Positions 36,482 to 44,324 of a stretch of 64,000 nucleotides of DNA are shown here, piece by piece. A program made the translations under genes and the position numbers. Below the pieces are notes generated by a model. That model worked only from the letters and a program-made list of their open reading frames with translations, was not told the DNA's origin and did not search any database. This stretch comes from JACVRW01 sp963739095 (GTDB taxonomy: Bacteria; Actinomycetota; Thermoleophilia; Solirubrobacterales; Thermoleophilaceae): the NCBI GenBank assembly GCA_963739095.1, contig CAVTZF010000028.1:92588-156587 (forward strand). The letters run 5' to 3'. Each line of letters opens with the position of its first letter. The stretch's first letter is position 1.

Positions 36482-36886
36482 TCAGACGGGCTCGGTCCAG
36501 ACGAGGGCCGAGCCGTCGAGCACGATCGTGCCGTCCTGGTTGGTGATCGTCGTTCGCAGCTTCGTGAGCGGCTTGTCCTCGCGGGCCTCGAGCACCTCGA
36601 CCTCGGCGGTGATCTCGTCGCCGGGCCGAACGGGCGCCTTGAAGTCCCACTCCACGTGGAGGAAGACGCTGCCTGGGCCCGGCAGGTCCTCGGCCACGAC
36701 CGCGTTCAGCAGTCCGGACGTCACGCCGCCCTGCACGATGATCCCGCCGAAGCGCGAGTTCGCGGCCGCCCGCTCGTCGTAGTGGAGCGGGTTGCGATCG
36801 CCGGTCAGCTCGGTGAAGAGCTCGATGTCCTCCCCGCGGACCGTGCGGGTCCTTGCGGCCTTGTCCCCGACCTGTCGAGGCCCCAT
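36482..36886 (-). CDS. MaoC-like (R)-hydratase/dehydratase
   Basis: 134 residues, a single hot-dog domain. The hydratase-2 motif is DRNPLHYDERAA, with SRFGGIIVQGGVTSGLLNAV and HVEWDFKAPVRPGDEITAEVEVLE. Proteins of this size dimerise and hydrate enoyl-CoA or act on related acyl thioesters. Single gene; no fatty-acid cluster around it. Confidence 0.88.
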   Translation of the reverse strand: MGPRQVGDKAARTRTVRGEDIELFTELTGDRNPLHYDERAAANSRFGGIIVQGGVTSGLLNAVVAEDLPGPGSVFLHVEWDFKAPVRPGDEITAEVEVLEAREDKPLTKLRTTITNQDGTIVLDGSALVWTEPV

Positions 36887-36950
36887 CCGCGCAGCCTACG
36901 TGGCCGCAGTCAGCGTCGCTCCCCGTAGCCCATCGACGCTCCTTTCGTTC

Positions 36951-37457
36951 CTAGGCCGGTCGGTGGCGCGGCTCGAGGCTCAGCACGGGGATCCGGCGAT
37001 TCGCCGCCCAGCGGCGGTAGTGGCTGAACCCGGGGAACATCTCCTCACCGAGGCGGTAGCCGCGCTCGCGCTCGGAGCCGCTCAGCTCACGGGCCACCAC
37101 CTCGCTCCGGGTGCCCTCGAAGACGATCGTTGCGCGGGGGTTGGCGCGCAGGTTGTGGTACCAGGAGGGGTTGCGGCTGCGACCGAAGTTCGAGGCGATC
37201 AGGACCATCCCCTCTCCCGCCGGCAGCGCGAGCACCGGAAGGGTGCGCGGCCTGCCCGTCCTGGCGCCGGTCGTGGTCAGCCACGTGATCTCGACGCCCG
37301 CGAGCCATGACGACGCGGTCCCGCGCCCTCGGCTGATCCGGTGGACGAAGCGGTCGAGCGGCTCCTGGATGAGCCCATAGAGAAGGGCCATCGGACGGGT
37401 CGCCGCCGTCCTTCGAACCAGCCGGTGCAGGAGTCCGGTCTGGCGGTAGCTCTTCAT
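36951..37457 (-). CDS. Deazaflavin (F420)-dependent nitroreductase-family protein
   Basis: 168 residues of the DDN/FDOR-A split-barrel family: ITWLTTTGARTGRPRTLPVLAL, GMVLIASNFGRSRNPSWYHNLRANPRATI and EMFPGFSHYRRWAANRRIPVLSLEP. These proteins use F420H2 to reduce nitro compounds, quinones or enones; F420 is found in many Actinobacteria, including Thermoleophilia. The start ATG at 37457 lies 14 bp from a 29-bp near-perfect inverted repeat, so this gene is probably repressed by an unlinked regulator. Confidence 0.88.
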   Translation of the reverse strand: MKSYRQTGLLHRLVRRTAATRPMALLYGLIQEPLDRFVHRISRGRGTASSWLAGVEITWLTTTGARTGRPRTLPVLALPAGEGMVLIASNFGRSRNPSWYHNLRANPRATIVFEGTRSEVVARELSGSERERGYRLGEEMFPGFSHYRRWAANRRIPVLSLEPRHRPA

Positions 37458-37470
37458 CTGGCCACCTTAC

Positions 37471-37499
37471 CACTAATGCAACCTCTCGTTGCTTTAGTG
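37471..37499 (-). promoter_or_regulatory. Probable operator of the deazaflavin-reductase gene
   Basis: Inverted repeat CACTAATGCAAC (37471-37482), spacer CTCTC, GTTGCTTTAGTG (37488-37499); 11 of 12 positions match. It lies 14-42 bp upstream of the reductase start. Arm length and AT-rich ends resemble TetR-family operators. No TetR gene lies nearby in the window, so the regulator must be elsewhere. Confidence 0.55.
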
Positions 37500-37504
37500 C
37501 GCGA

Positions 37505-38875
37505 CTAGACGTTCGACTGCGACAGCAGCCAGAGCGCGAGGCTCGTAAAGCCGACCATCACCGCGAGCATCCAGTACTGCGAGCGCACCGCCTGCTTGGT
37601 GTCGTCGTAGAGCGCGAGCGCGCGATCGTGGGCCAGCACGAGCGCCGCCACGTGGCCGACCACGACGAAGGCCACCTGGAAGTACCAGGTCGCCTTGCCG
37701 CCGATGATCGTGTAGTCGATCTGGTGGTCGGCGGTGCCGAAGATGTCGCTGCCGTCGCCGAGGGGGTCGGAGACGAGGTAGGCCGTCGCCTGGCCCTGGA
37801 AGAGCAGCAGCGTGAAGTAGTGCGCCGACACGTACGCGAGCGCGATCGGCACGAGCGAGTGCACGAACTCGGTTGCGAGTCGCGACGCGCTGAAGCCGCC
37901 CCCGACGCTGCGCGCCCCGAGCACGCCGAGCCGGTAGAAGCCGAAGACAAGCACGATCGTGAGGATCAGGCCGAGCAGGAAGGCCAGCTCGAGTGAGTGC
38001 TGCGGGCTGAGCCCGACGTCCTGGAACCACTGCGCCAGGTCCGGTGAGATGTCCGTCCACGGCTGGGCCTCGGAGGCGCCGTCGAAGGTCACCGAGCCGA
38101 TCATCACGGCCAGCAGCGGCACGGTTCCGGCGGCCGCCGGCAGCGCAGCGAGCCCCGACAGCAGCTTGCGCACGCCCAGGTCGCGGCCACGCGTCTCGAA
38201 CACCGAGATGCGCGAGAACAGGTTGAAGTAGACGGAGAAGGCCTCGCCGCGGTCGGACCAAGCCTCGACCCCGTAGAGCGCCATCGCGATGAAGGTGAGC
38301 GCCGAGTAGATGAGCACGGCGATCGCAAGGTTCTCGGGCCGGTCGCCGTTCGAGGCGACGAGCTCGATCGCAGCGAACAGGAAGATGCCGGCGGCTGCGG
38401 GCCAGCGCCCGAGCCGCTCCGGGTAGGCCAGCGGGGCGGGCAGGTCGCTGCGCGCCGCCATCTTCGCGCCCCAGGCGACACCGCGCCCGATCGCGCGCCA
38501 CGGGTTGAAGGCCCGGAACACGTCGCCCAACAGCACGCTCGCGGGCACGAACCCGAGCCAGAAGATCACGTAGATGAAGGTGGGCGCGAAGTTGGCGGTC
38601 GAGCTCTGCACGCCCTCGAAGCCGGTGTAGACGACGACCCCGAGCAGGAAGATCCCGATCGCGCCGCAGAGGATCTCGACGACCCGGCTGGTGACCGCCC
38701 GGCCGAGCCAGCGCGGCAGCGCCCGCCAGCCCTCGTCCTGGAGCTTCGGTTCAGGCCACAGGATGGCCAGGGCGACGAACGAGACGACCAGGACCATTGC
38801 GGCGGCCCAGCCGAAGAGCCATTCGGGGATGGGTAGATCGGATCGGGCTACAAGCCCGTGGGCGATCTGGATCAC
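37505..38875 (-). CDS. Large polytopic membrane protein (fenitrothion-hydrolase-annotated family)
   Basis: 456 residues with about ten membrane helices, e.g. LFGWAAAMVLVVSFVALAI, VVEILCGAIGIFLLGVVVY, YVIFWLGFVPASVLLGDVF, AAGIFLFAAIELVAS, FLLGLILTIVLVFGFY and YWMLAVMVGFTSLALWLL. Conserved-looking polar loops include FRAFNPWRAIGR and DVGLSPQHSLEL. From memory, homologues are often annotated fenitrothion hydrolase on slender evidence; a transport or metal-handling role fits the surroundings better. It starts 7 bp after the cupredoxin-like gene's stop, so the two form an operon, divergent from CopC/YcnI-type genes. Confidence 0.75.
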   Translation of the reverse strand: MIQIAHGLVARSDLPIPEWLFGWAAAMVLVVSFVALAILWPEPKLQDEGWRALPRWLGRAVTSRVVEILCGAIGIFLLGVVVYTGFEGVQSSTANFAPTFIYVIFWLGFVPASVLLGDVFRAFNPWRAIGRGVAWGAKMAARSDLPAPLAYPERLGRWPAAAGIFLFAAIELVASNGDRPENLAIAVLIYSALTFIAMALYGVEAWSDRGEAFSVYFNLFSRISVFETRGRDLGVRKLLSGLAALPAAAGTVPLLAVMIGSVTFDGASEAQPWTDISPDLAQWFQDVGLSPQHSLELAFLLGLILTIVLVFGFYRLGVLGARSVGGGFSASRLATEFVHSLVPIALAYVSAHYFTLLLFQGQATAYLVSDPLGDGSDIFGTADHQIDYTIIGGKATWYFQVAFVVVGHVAALVLAHDRALALYDDTKQAVRSQYWMLAVMVGFTSLALWLLSQSNV

Positions 38876-38882
38876 TGGCGGG

Positions 38883-39362
38883 TCAGGAGGGATTCACCAC
38901 CAGGCGCGCGACAAGCGGCTCGAGCCCCGCGTCCTCGGCGGTGTGGCTCTCCATCTCGAACACCCCTTCGGCATTCGCTGTGAAGTTGAAGCGAGCCGGT
39001 GCGCCCGGTGCGGCCTCGTGCTCGATGTCGTAGCCGTGCAGATGGATCTCGTCGGGGGCGTCGGAGGTGACGATGATCCGCACGGGCTCACCCTGCTCGA
39101 CCTCGATCGACTGCGGGCCGCCGACGACCTCGCCGCCCTGAACTCGAATCCGCGTGACGGACACCTGGGGCTCCGGCGGCGCCGTCTCGGTCTGAGTCTC
39201 GACCGCGGTTTCGGTCTGGGTCTCGACCTCCGTCTGCGTCGTCGTCTGCGCCGCCTGGTCGCCGCCGTCCTCGTCGTCCCCGCCGGGATTCGCGATCACG
39301 AAAGCGATGACGGCTACGGCTACGGCCGCGACGACCAACAGGATTCGCTGGTTCCTGGACAT
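38883..39362 (-). CDS. Membrane-anchored cupredoxin-like protein
   Basis: 159 residues from the ATG at 39362. N-terminal anchor (RILLVVAAVAVAVIAFVIA), then a Thr/Glu-rich linker with repeated QTET units (about 40-70), then a cupredoxin-like beta-sandwich: VSVTRIRVQGGEV, EVEQGEPVRIIVTSDAPDEI, HLHGYDIEHEA and GVFEMESHTAEDAGLEPLV. Histidines in EIHLHGYD and ESH could bind copper, but there is no type-1 Cys, so it is not an electron-transfer blue copper site. First gene of a two-gene unit with the large membrane protein. Confidence 0.8.
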   Translation of the reverse strand: MSRNQRILLVVAAVAVAVIAFVIANPGGDDEDGGDQAAQTTTQTEVETQTETAVETQTETAPPEPQVSVTRIRVQGGEVVGGPQSIEVEQGEPVRIIVTSDAPDEIHLHGYDIEHEAAPGAPARFNFTANAEGVFEMESHTAEDAGLEPLVARLVVNPS

Positions 39363-39416
39363 CGCGCGGCGGAAGTATGGCAATGACTCGCGGGCATCCG
39401 TGTAGCCTGAGCCGCC

Positions 39417-39743
39417 ATGCCCGCGAGGGACCAGCGCCTGCTCGCGCTCTCGGCGGCCGTCGTCGCGGCGCTCGCCTGTCTGCTCGCCCTGGCCGGCCAC
39501 CCGGAGCTGCTCGCCTACGCGGCGCCGCTGCTCGTGCTGGCGCTGCCCCTGGCGCTGGGGCGCTATCTCGGCGAGGAGACGCTCGAGCGGCTGCGCTCGC
39601 GGCCGCGCCGGCGAACGCGGCATCCACGGCTCGCTGCACAAGAGCCTGCCGGTCGCCGCCTCGGCGCGCTCGTCCCCCGCGGCGCGCGCCTGATCGCGCA
39701 CTCGCTCGCCGAGCGCGGGCCGCCCGCCACGGCTGCGACCTAG
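39417..39743 (+). CDS. Small membrane protein, paralogue of 42256-42564
   Basis: 108 residues, ATG 39417, divergent from the cupredoxin-like gene (54 bp). Two hydrophobic segments (LLALSAAVVAALACLLALAG and LLAYAAPLLVLALPLAL) are followed by GRYLGEETLERLRSRPRRR and a C-terminal helix LVPRGARLIAHSLAERGPP. The same pattern, GRYPGDE ... RPRRR ... LLPRGGRLVGAALAGRAPP, occurs in the 42256 protein at the other side of the CopC-CopD gene. No known function. Confidence 0.65.
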   Translation: MPARDQRLLALSAAVVAALACLLALAGHPELLAYAAPLLVLALPLALGRYLGEETLERLRSRPRRRTRHPRLAAQEPAGRRLGALVPRGARLIAHSLAERGPPATAAT

Positions 39744-39781
39744 CGTCCGGGCGGCCGCAGTCACAGGCGAAGCCCGGACGC
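39743..39781 (+). terminator. Perfect 10-bp inverted repeat between small membrane gene and copper genes
   Basis: GCGTCCGGGC (39743-39752) and GCCCGGACGC (39772-39781) with a 19-base spacer, starting in the stop codon of the small membrane gene and ending 25 bp before the next GTG. Could terminate or attenuate, or be an operator; no T-tract follows. Confidence 0.45.
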
Positions 39782-39806
39782 CCCACGTCCGAGCCGAGGA
39801 GGCTCA

Positions 39807-40478
39807 GTGCTTCGCCACCTGTGTGTGGCCGCCACGGCGCTCGCCGCCCTGTGCGCGCTCGCACCACCCGCCCTCGCCCACGAGGGCAACCCGAACTACA
39901 GATCCGAGGTCCGCGCGATTTCGCCGTCTGTCGAGGGACTCGACGCCGAGGTCCTCAACTTCGACGACCGCATCGAGCTGCGCAACGACAGCGGTGAGAC
40001 CGTCGTCGTCGAGGGCTATCGCGGCGAGCCCTACCTGCGTTTCGAGCCCGACGGAACGGTGCTGGTCAACCAGCGCTCGCCGACGACGTACCTGAACGAG
40101 GACCGCTTCGCCCAGGTCGAGGTGCCGGACACGGCCGACCCGAAGGCGGCACCCGAGTGGCAGACGGTCGCGCGCAACGGCCGCTACGACTGGCACGACC
40201 ACCGCATCCACTGGATGTCCTCGACGCCGCCCGAGCGCGTCCGGGATGACGAGTCGGCCCGGGTCAAGGTCTTCGACTGGAAGCTGCCGCTGACCGCCGG
40301 CGGCGTCGCCGCGACGATCAGTGGCAGCCTCACCTGGGTCGGCAAGGACGGCGGCGGCTTCCCGGTGGCGGCCGCGGTGTCGCTCCTGGCCGTGCTGCTC
40401 GCGGGCGTCGCGCTCGTCGCGGTGGTGAGGCGACGGCGCCGGACCGGCGGCCCGCGCGAGAAGGCCGAGGCCTGGTGA
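39807..40478 (+). CDS. Exported membrane-anchored protein of copper cluster, unknown family
   Basis: 223 residues, GTG at 39807 after GAGGAGG. Signal peptide (TALAALCALAPPALA, leaving HEGNPNYRSEV with an N-terminal His), an extracytoplasmic beta domain with conserved-looking VEGLDAEVLNFDDRIELRN and a His/Trp-rich motif YDWHDHRIHWM, then a C-terminal membrane helix (VAAAVSLLAVLLAGVALVAVV) and a basic tail. An N-terminal His plus internal His is the copper-brace pattern seen in CopC, LPMO and YcnI-like proteins, but I do not recognise the family. It overlaps CopC-CopD by 4 bp (GTGA), so the two are co-translated. Confidence 0.72.
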   Translation: MLRHLCVAATALAALCALAPPALAHEGNPNYRSEVRAISPSVEGLDAEVLNFDDRIELRNDSGETVVVEGYRGEPYLRFEPDGTVLVNQRSPTTYLNEDRFAQVEVPDTADPKAAPEWQTVARNGRYDWHDHRIHWMSSTPPERVRDDESARVKVFDWKLPLTAGGVAATISGSLTWVGKDGGGFPVAAAVSLLAVLLAGVALVAVVRRRRRTGGPREKAEAW

Positions 40479-42259
40479 GAAGGCTCGCCGCGGGCGCGGC
40501 GCTCCTCCTGCTACTCGCCCTTCCGGGCAGCGCCGCCGCACACGCGGTGCTGGTCGGCACGGCGCCGCAGCGCGGGACGAATCCGGAGCGTGCGCCAGAG
40601 CGGGTGGTGTTCCGCTTCAACGAGCCGGTCGAGACGGCCTTCGGCTCGGTGCGCGTGTTCGACTCGCGCGGCCGGCGCGTCGACAGCGGTGGTGCCGATC
40701 ATCCCGGCGGCGATGCCCGGGTGGTGGCCGTCGGCCTCCGGCCGGGGCTGCCGGACGGCAGCTATACGGCGACGTACCGGATCATCTCGGCGGACTCCCA
40801 TCCCACCTCCGGCGGGTTCGTCTTCAGCGTCGGCGTGGGCGGAACGGCGCCCGCCCAGGCGGTCTCCGACCTGATCGACTCGGGCAACGCCGGCCCGGTG
40901 ACCGACGCCGCGCTGGGCGCCGCGAAGACACTCACCTACGCGGTGATTGCGCTCGCGGCGGGCGGCCTCCTGTTCCTGCTGTCAGTCTGGCTCCCTGCCC
41001 TACGCGAGGTCGCGGGCGCGGACGACTCCTGGCGACTCGCCTCCGAGGCGTTCGCTGGCCGCCTGCGCCGGATCGCCGCGGTGACGGTGACGATCGGCGC
41101 GGGCGCGGCGGTGGTCGGCGTCGTGATGCAGGCGGCAAGCGCCGGGGGCAGCTCTGCCTGGGACGCCCTGGACCCGGACGTCATCGGGGACGTGCTCGGC
41201 ACCCGAGCGGGCACGATCTGGGGGCTGCGGCTCGTCGACTGGGCGCTGCTCGGCGTATTGCTCGCTGCGGTCGCCTCGAGGCAGGCACTGCCCGCGCTGC
41301 GACCGGTCTCGCTCGGCGCCGTCGGCCAGGCGCTCCCACGCAGCGGACGACTCGTCGCGCTCGCCCCCGTCGTCGTCCTGCTCGGGTTCCTCGTGCTGTC
41401 GCCCGCACTCGCGGGCCATGCGGGCGTCTCCGACCCGACCGCCGTCCTGTTCCCCGCGAACGTCGCGCACGTGCTCGCGATGAGCGCCTGGATCGGCGGC
41501 CTTGCGCTGCTCGTGCTCGGGCTTCCGGCGGCCACAAGCAGGCTCGAGCGCCCGGACCGCACGCGCCTGCTGTCGGCCACGCTGCTGCGCTTCTCGCCGA
41601 TCGCACTCGGCGCGGTCTGCCTCCTGCTCGCCACGGGCATCCTGCAGTCGCTCTTCCACCTCACCGGGGTCGGCGACCTGCTCGACACCGCCTTCGGACG
41701 GGCGATCCTCATCAAGACGCTGCTGCTCACGGCGCTGATCGCGCTCGGCGCGCTGAATCGCCGCCGCTCGCTGCCGCGGCTGCGCGAGATCGCCGCCGGC
41801 GGTGGGCCGCCCGGCGGCGAGGGCAGGATCCTGCGCCGCACGCTTCGCATGGAGCTGGCGCTCCTCGCCGCGGCGCTTGCGGTGACGGCCGCGCTCACGA
41901 GCTACCCGCCGCCCGACTCGCTCGCGGCGGGCCCCTTCTCAACCACCGCGGAGCTCGGCGCGGCGCGCATGGAGCTGACGGTCGACCCCGCGGGGGTCGG
42001 ATCGAACGAGGTCCATATCTACCTGACGAACCCGCGCACCGGCGCCCAGTTCGACCGCTTCAGCAACCTGGAGGTCGCGCTGACGCTGCCCTCGAAGCGA
42101 ATCGGCCCGCTCGAGCCACGCGCGGACAAGGCCGGCCCGGGGCACTGGGTCGTCCGGCGCGCCCAGCTCTCGCCGGCAGGCGACTGGCGCCTGACGGTCT
42201 CGTCGCGCGTGTCCGACTTCGTTGAGCGGCGAACGCTCGTGGAGGTGCCGGTCGAGTGA
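40475..42259 (+). CDS. CopC-CopD fusion copper-resistance/transport protein
   Basis: 594 residues. Signal peptide ending GSAAA, then CopC (about 23-125): HAVLVGTAPQRGTNPERAPE with His as first mature residue and ISADSHPTSGGFVFSVG carrying the Cu(II) Asp/His ligands. Residues about 145-480 are CopD-like with eight or so helices (YAVIALAAGGLLFLLSVWLP, LAMSAWIGGLALLVLG). A C-terminal extracytoplasmic domain (about 490-594; AARMELTVDPAGVGSNEVHIYL, GHWVVRRAQLSPAGDWRLTV) resembles FixH/CtaG-like beta domains. Together these bind periplasmic copper and move it across the membrane. Overlaps both neighbours. Confidence 0.92.
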   Translation: MRRLAAGAALLLLLALPGSAAAHAVLVGTAPQRGTNPERAPERVVFRFNEPVETAFGSVRVFDSRGRRVDSGGADHPGGDARVVAVGLRPGLPDGSYTATYRIISADSHPTSGGFVFSVGVGGTAPAQAVSDLIDSGNAGPVTDAALGAAKTLTYAVIALAAGGLLFLLSVWLPALREVAGADDSWRLASEAFAGRLRRIAAVTVTIGAGAAVVGVVMQAASAGGSSAWDALDPDVIGDVLGTRAGTIWGLRLVDWALLGVLLAAVASRQALPALRPVSLGAVGQALPRSGRLVALAPVVVLLGFLVLSPALAGHAGVSDPTAVLFPANVAHVLAMSAWIGGLALLVLGLPAATSRLERPDRTRLLSATLLRFSPIALGAVCLLLATGILQSLFHLTGVGDLLDTAFGRAILIKTLLLTALIALGALNRRRSLPRLREIAAGGGPPGGEGRILRRTLRMELALLAAALAVTAALTSYPPPDSLAAGPFSTTAELGAARMELTVDPAGVGSNEVHIYLTNPRTGAQFDRFSNLEVALTLPSKRIGPLEPRADKAGPGHWVVRRAQLSPAGDWRLTVSSRVSDFVERRTLVEVPVE

Positions 42260-42564
42260 TCGCCTTCGCGGCCATCACCTCGGTCTGGACGCTGGGGATG
42301 CTCGTCCTCGGCGTCAGCGACGCGCTCATCTATCTCGCGCCCGCCCTCTTGATCCTGCTGCCGCTCCTGAGTGGCCGCTATCCGGGCGACGAGGTCCTCG
42401 TGCGCGCCGCGCGGCGCACCCGGCCGCGGCGCAGGCGCCCGGCGGTCGCCGAGCCCCGGCAGCGGCGCACGCCGGTAGCCCACCTCCTTCCCCGCGGGGG
42501 CCGGCTCGTCGGCGCCGCGCTGGCCGGACGCGCGCCGCCCACATTGGCGCCGTCACACGTCTGA
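42256..42564 (+). CDS. Small membrane protein, paralogue of 39417-39743
   Basis: 102 residues, start overlapping the CopC-CopD stop (GTGATCGCC). Hydrophobic segments TSVWTLGMLVLGVSDALIYL and LAPALLILLPLLSGRY are followed by GDEVLVRAARRTRPRRRR and PVAHLLPRGGRLVGAALAGR. Shares the GRYxG(D/E)E, RPRRR and LxPRGxRL features with the small protein at 39417. Likely an accessory subunit of the copper-transport assembly; unproven. Confidence 0.68.
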   Translation: MIAFAAITSVWTLGMLVLGVSDALIYLAPALLILLPLLSGRYPGDEVLVRAARRTRPRRRRPAVAEPRQRRTPVAHLLPRGGRLVGAALAGRAPPTLAPSHV

Positions 42565-42587
42565 GCCGGCAATCCGAAGGAGAACCG

Positions 42588-43268
42588 ATGAAGTCGATCA
42601 TCAGGAGAGCGGCGGCGGGCGCAGGCCTGGCCACGCTCGCGCTGGCCGCGCCTGCGGCCGCGCATATCACCACCAACCCGTCCGAAGCGCCCTCGGACGG
42701 CTACGCGACCGTCAGCTTGCAGATCCCGCACGGCTGCGAGGAGTCGCCCACCACGCAGTTCAGCGTCCAGATCCCGCCGAGCGTGGCGTCCGCCACACCG
42801 GCGATCAGTCCGAACTGGACGATCAAGACGAAGGAAGGCAAGAAGGATCCCGTCGACCTGCACGGCGAGAAGATCACGAGCGGCGTCAGCGAGGTGACCT
42901 ACACGGCGAAGATGCCGCTGCCCGCCGACCGGCTCGACTTCGTCTACATGAGCCTGAAGATGCCGGCGGGGAAGCCGGGTCAGTCCATCTACTTCCCGAC
43001 GGTCCAGAAGTGCAAGCAGGGCGAGACGCGTTGGATCCAGATCCCGGCCGAGGGCGAGAGCGAGGATGACCTCGAGAGTCCTGCACCGGCGATTGTGCTG
43101 ACGGCGGCGGAGGATGAGCACGGCGGCGCCGAGATCAACACCGCGGGCCCCTCCGTCGACGACGACTCGGCCCCCGAGTGGCTCACGATCGTGGCGCTCG
43201 TGCTGGGCGCGCTCGGAGTTGCTACCGGCGTCGCCGGCCTCACGGCCGCGCGACGGCGCACGGGCTAG
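42588..43268 (+). CDS. ycnI: YcnI family (DUF1775) copper-binding protein
   Basis: 226 residues, ATG 42588 with GAAGGAGA upstream. Signal peptide ends PAAA, exposing HITTNPSEAP, the N-terminal His used in the YcnI mono-histidine brace. DUF1775 body: ATVSLQIPHGCEESPTTQF, SVQIPPSVASATPAISPNW, VYMSLKMPAGKPGQSIYFPT and VQKCKQGETRWIQIP. C-terminal membrane helix (LTIVALVLGALGVATGVAGL). In Bacillus, YcnI is a periplasmic copper chaperone encoded next to the CopCD-like YcnJ; the same pairing is seen here. Confidence 0.93.
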   Translation: MKSIIRRAAAGAGLATLALAAPAAAHITTNPSEAPSDGYATVSLQIPHGCEESPTTQFSVQIPPSVASATPAISPNWTIKTKEGKKDPVDLHGEKITSGVSEVTYTAKMPLPADRLDFVYMSLKMPAGKPGQSIYFPTVQKCKQGETRWIQIPAEGESEDDLESPAPAIVLTAAEDEHGGAEINTAGPSVDDDSAPEWLTIVALVLGALGVATGVAGLTAARRRTG

Positions 43269-43272
43269 AACT

Positions 43273-43291
43273 CCCGCGGACGGCCCGCGGG
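43273..43291 (+). terminator. Hairpin after ycnI
   Basis: CCCGCGG (43273-43279), loop ACGGC, CCGCGGG (43285-43291), 4 bp after the ycnI stop and within the 152-bp gap between the convergent copper and phosphate islands. No T-tract. The remainder of the gap, to 43420, shows nothing else I can name. Confidence 0.5.
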
Positions 43292-43420
43292 CGGGCGCCG
43301 CGACGCTCCCGCCCAGGCCTCCGTTCACCTCACGCGCGCGTGCGCGCGGGTCCGCCTTCGCTTCACGGTTTAGGAGCGCTCGACCGTGCTCGTCCGCATC
43401 GTGCGCCGCTTCCGGCTCGC

Positions 43421-44206
43421 CTAGAGCGCGGAGCGGAGGGCCTCGGCCGCGACCTCGTCCTCGACTTCGTCTGGCGGGCGCTCGAGCGCGGCGATGCCGG
43501 CACCCTCCTCGCGGCGCTCCGTATCGAAGCGGTAGCCGACGCCGAAGTGCGTGTGGATGTAGCTCCAGGTCGGCGACGCCTTCTCGAGCTTCTGGCGCAC
43601 CTTGCGGATGAAGACGTCGACCGAGCGGTCGCCGTGGGCCATCGCATATCCCCAGACCGCCTGGTAGATCTCCTCGCGCTGAAGGACCTTGCCCTCCGCC
43701 TGCGCGAGCAACTGCAGGACCTCGAATTCGCGGCGGGTCAGGTCGACGCTCTGCCCGCGTACGAACGCCTGGAACTGATCGGCGCGGATCTCGAGGTCGC
43801 CGGCCACGAGCGGGCCGCTCTCGACCCGCGCCGAGGCCCGCTTGCGCCGGCGCACGACGGCCTCCACCCGCGCGAGGACCTCCTCGGGGTGGCAGGGCTT
43901 CGTGACCCAGTCGTCGGCGCCGAGCCGCAAGCCGCGCACCCGCTGCGAGACGCTCGAGCGTCCGGTGCAGACGACGATGCCGAGCCCGGGCAGCGCAGCG
44001 GACACGCGCTCGAGGAAATCCCACGCGCCCGCGCCGAGCAGTCCCAGGTCCACGACGAGGGCGTTGACACGCATGGCGACGAACTCCTCGGTGCGCGGCG
44101 GCGCCTCGAGACGGCGGTACTGCCAGCCGAGATCGCCCGCTCTTTTGACCAGAACGCGGACGAATCCCGAATCCGAGTCAAGGATCGCTAGGCGGAGCTC
44201 CGACAT
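43421..44206 (-). CDS. OmpR/PhoB-type response regulator
   Basis: 261 residues. Receiver about 1-120: acidic pair D10/D12 (AILDSDS), phosphoacceptor D53 (LVVDLGLLG), Thr-like switch IVVCTGRSS and conserved Lys in DDWVTKPCHPEE. Winged-helix about 130-240: VDLTRREFEVLQLLAQAEGK, VDVFIRKVRQKLEK and YIHTHFGVGYRFDTE. A 20-residue acidic tail ends EALRSAL. It lies divergent from the orphan winged-helix gene and pstS, with a PHO-box-like repeat in its promoter region, so it is probably the phosphate-response regulator. No sensor kinase is encoded in the window. Confidence 0.9.
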   Translation of the reverse strand: MSELRLAILDSDSGFVRVLVKRAGDLGWQYRRLEAPPRTEEFVAMRVNALVVDLGLLGAGAWDFLERVSAALPGLGIVVCTGRSSVSQRVRGLRLGADDWVTKPCHPEEVLARVEAVVRRRKRASARVESGPLVAGDLEIRADQFQAFVRGQSVDLTRREFEVLQLLAQAEGKVLQREEIYQAVWGYAMAHGDRSVDVFIRKVRQKLEKASPTWSYIHTHFGVGYRFDTERREEGAGIAALERPPDEVEDEVAAEALRSAL

Positions 44207-44250
44207 CCGGCTCGGAGTCTACGGCAGTCGGCAGCGGAGACATGCACCTA

Positions 44251-44267
44251 TTTACAGCTTTTTCACA
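44251..44267. promoter_or_regulatory. PHO-box-like direct repeat, divergent promoter region
   Basis: TTTACA-N5-TTCACA (44251-44256 and 44262-44267), an 11-bp period direct repeat in the 118-bp region between the response regulator (start 44206) and the orphan winged-helix gene (start 44325). Its partner site, TTCACA-N5-TTCACA, lies just before pstS. The 11-bp-spaced direct repeat is the known layout for PhoB-type regulators. Confidence 0.6.
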
Positions 44268-44324
44268 GGCCGACAACGGCGCGATAACTGACAATCCGCA
44301 CATAGCTGGAACAGTCGCCGGGCC

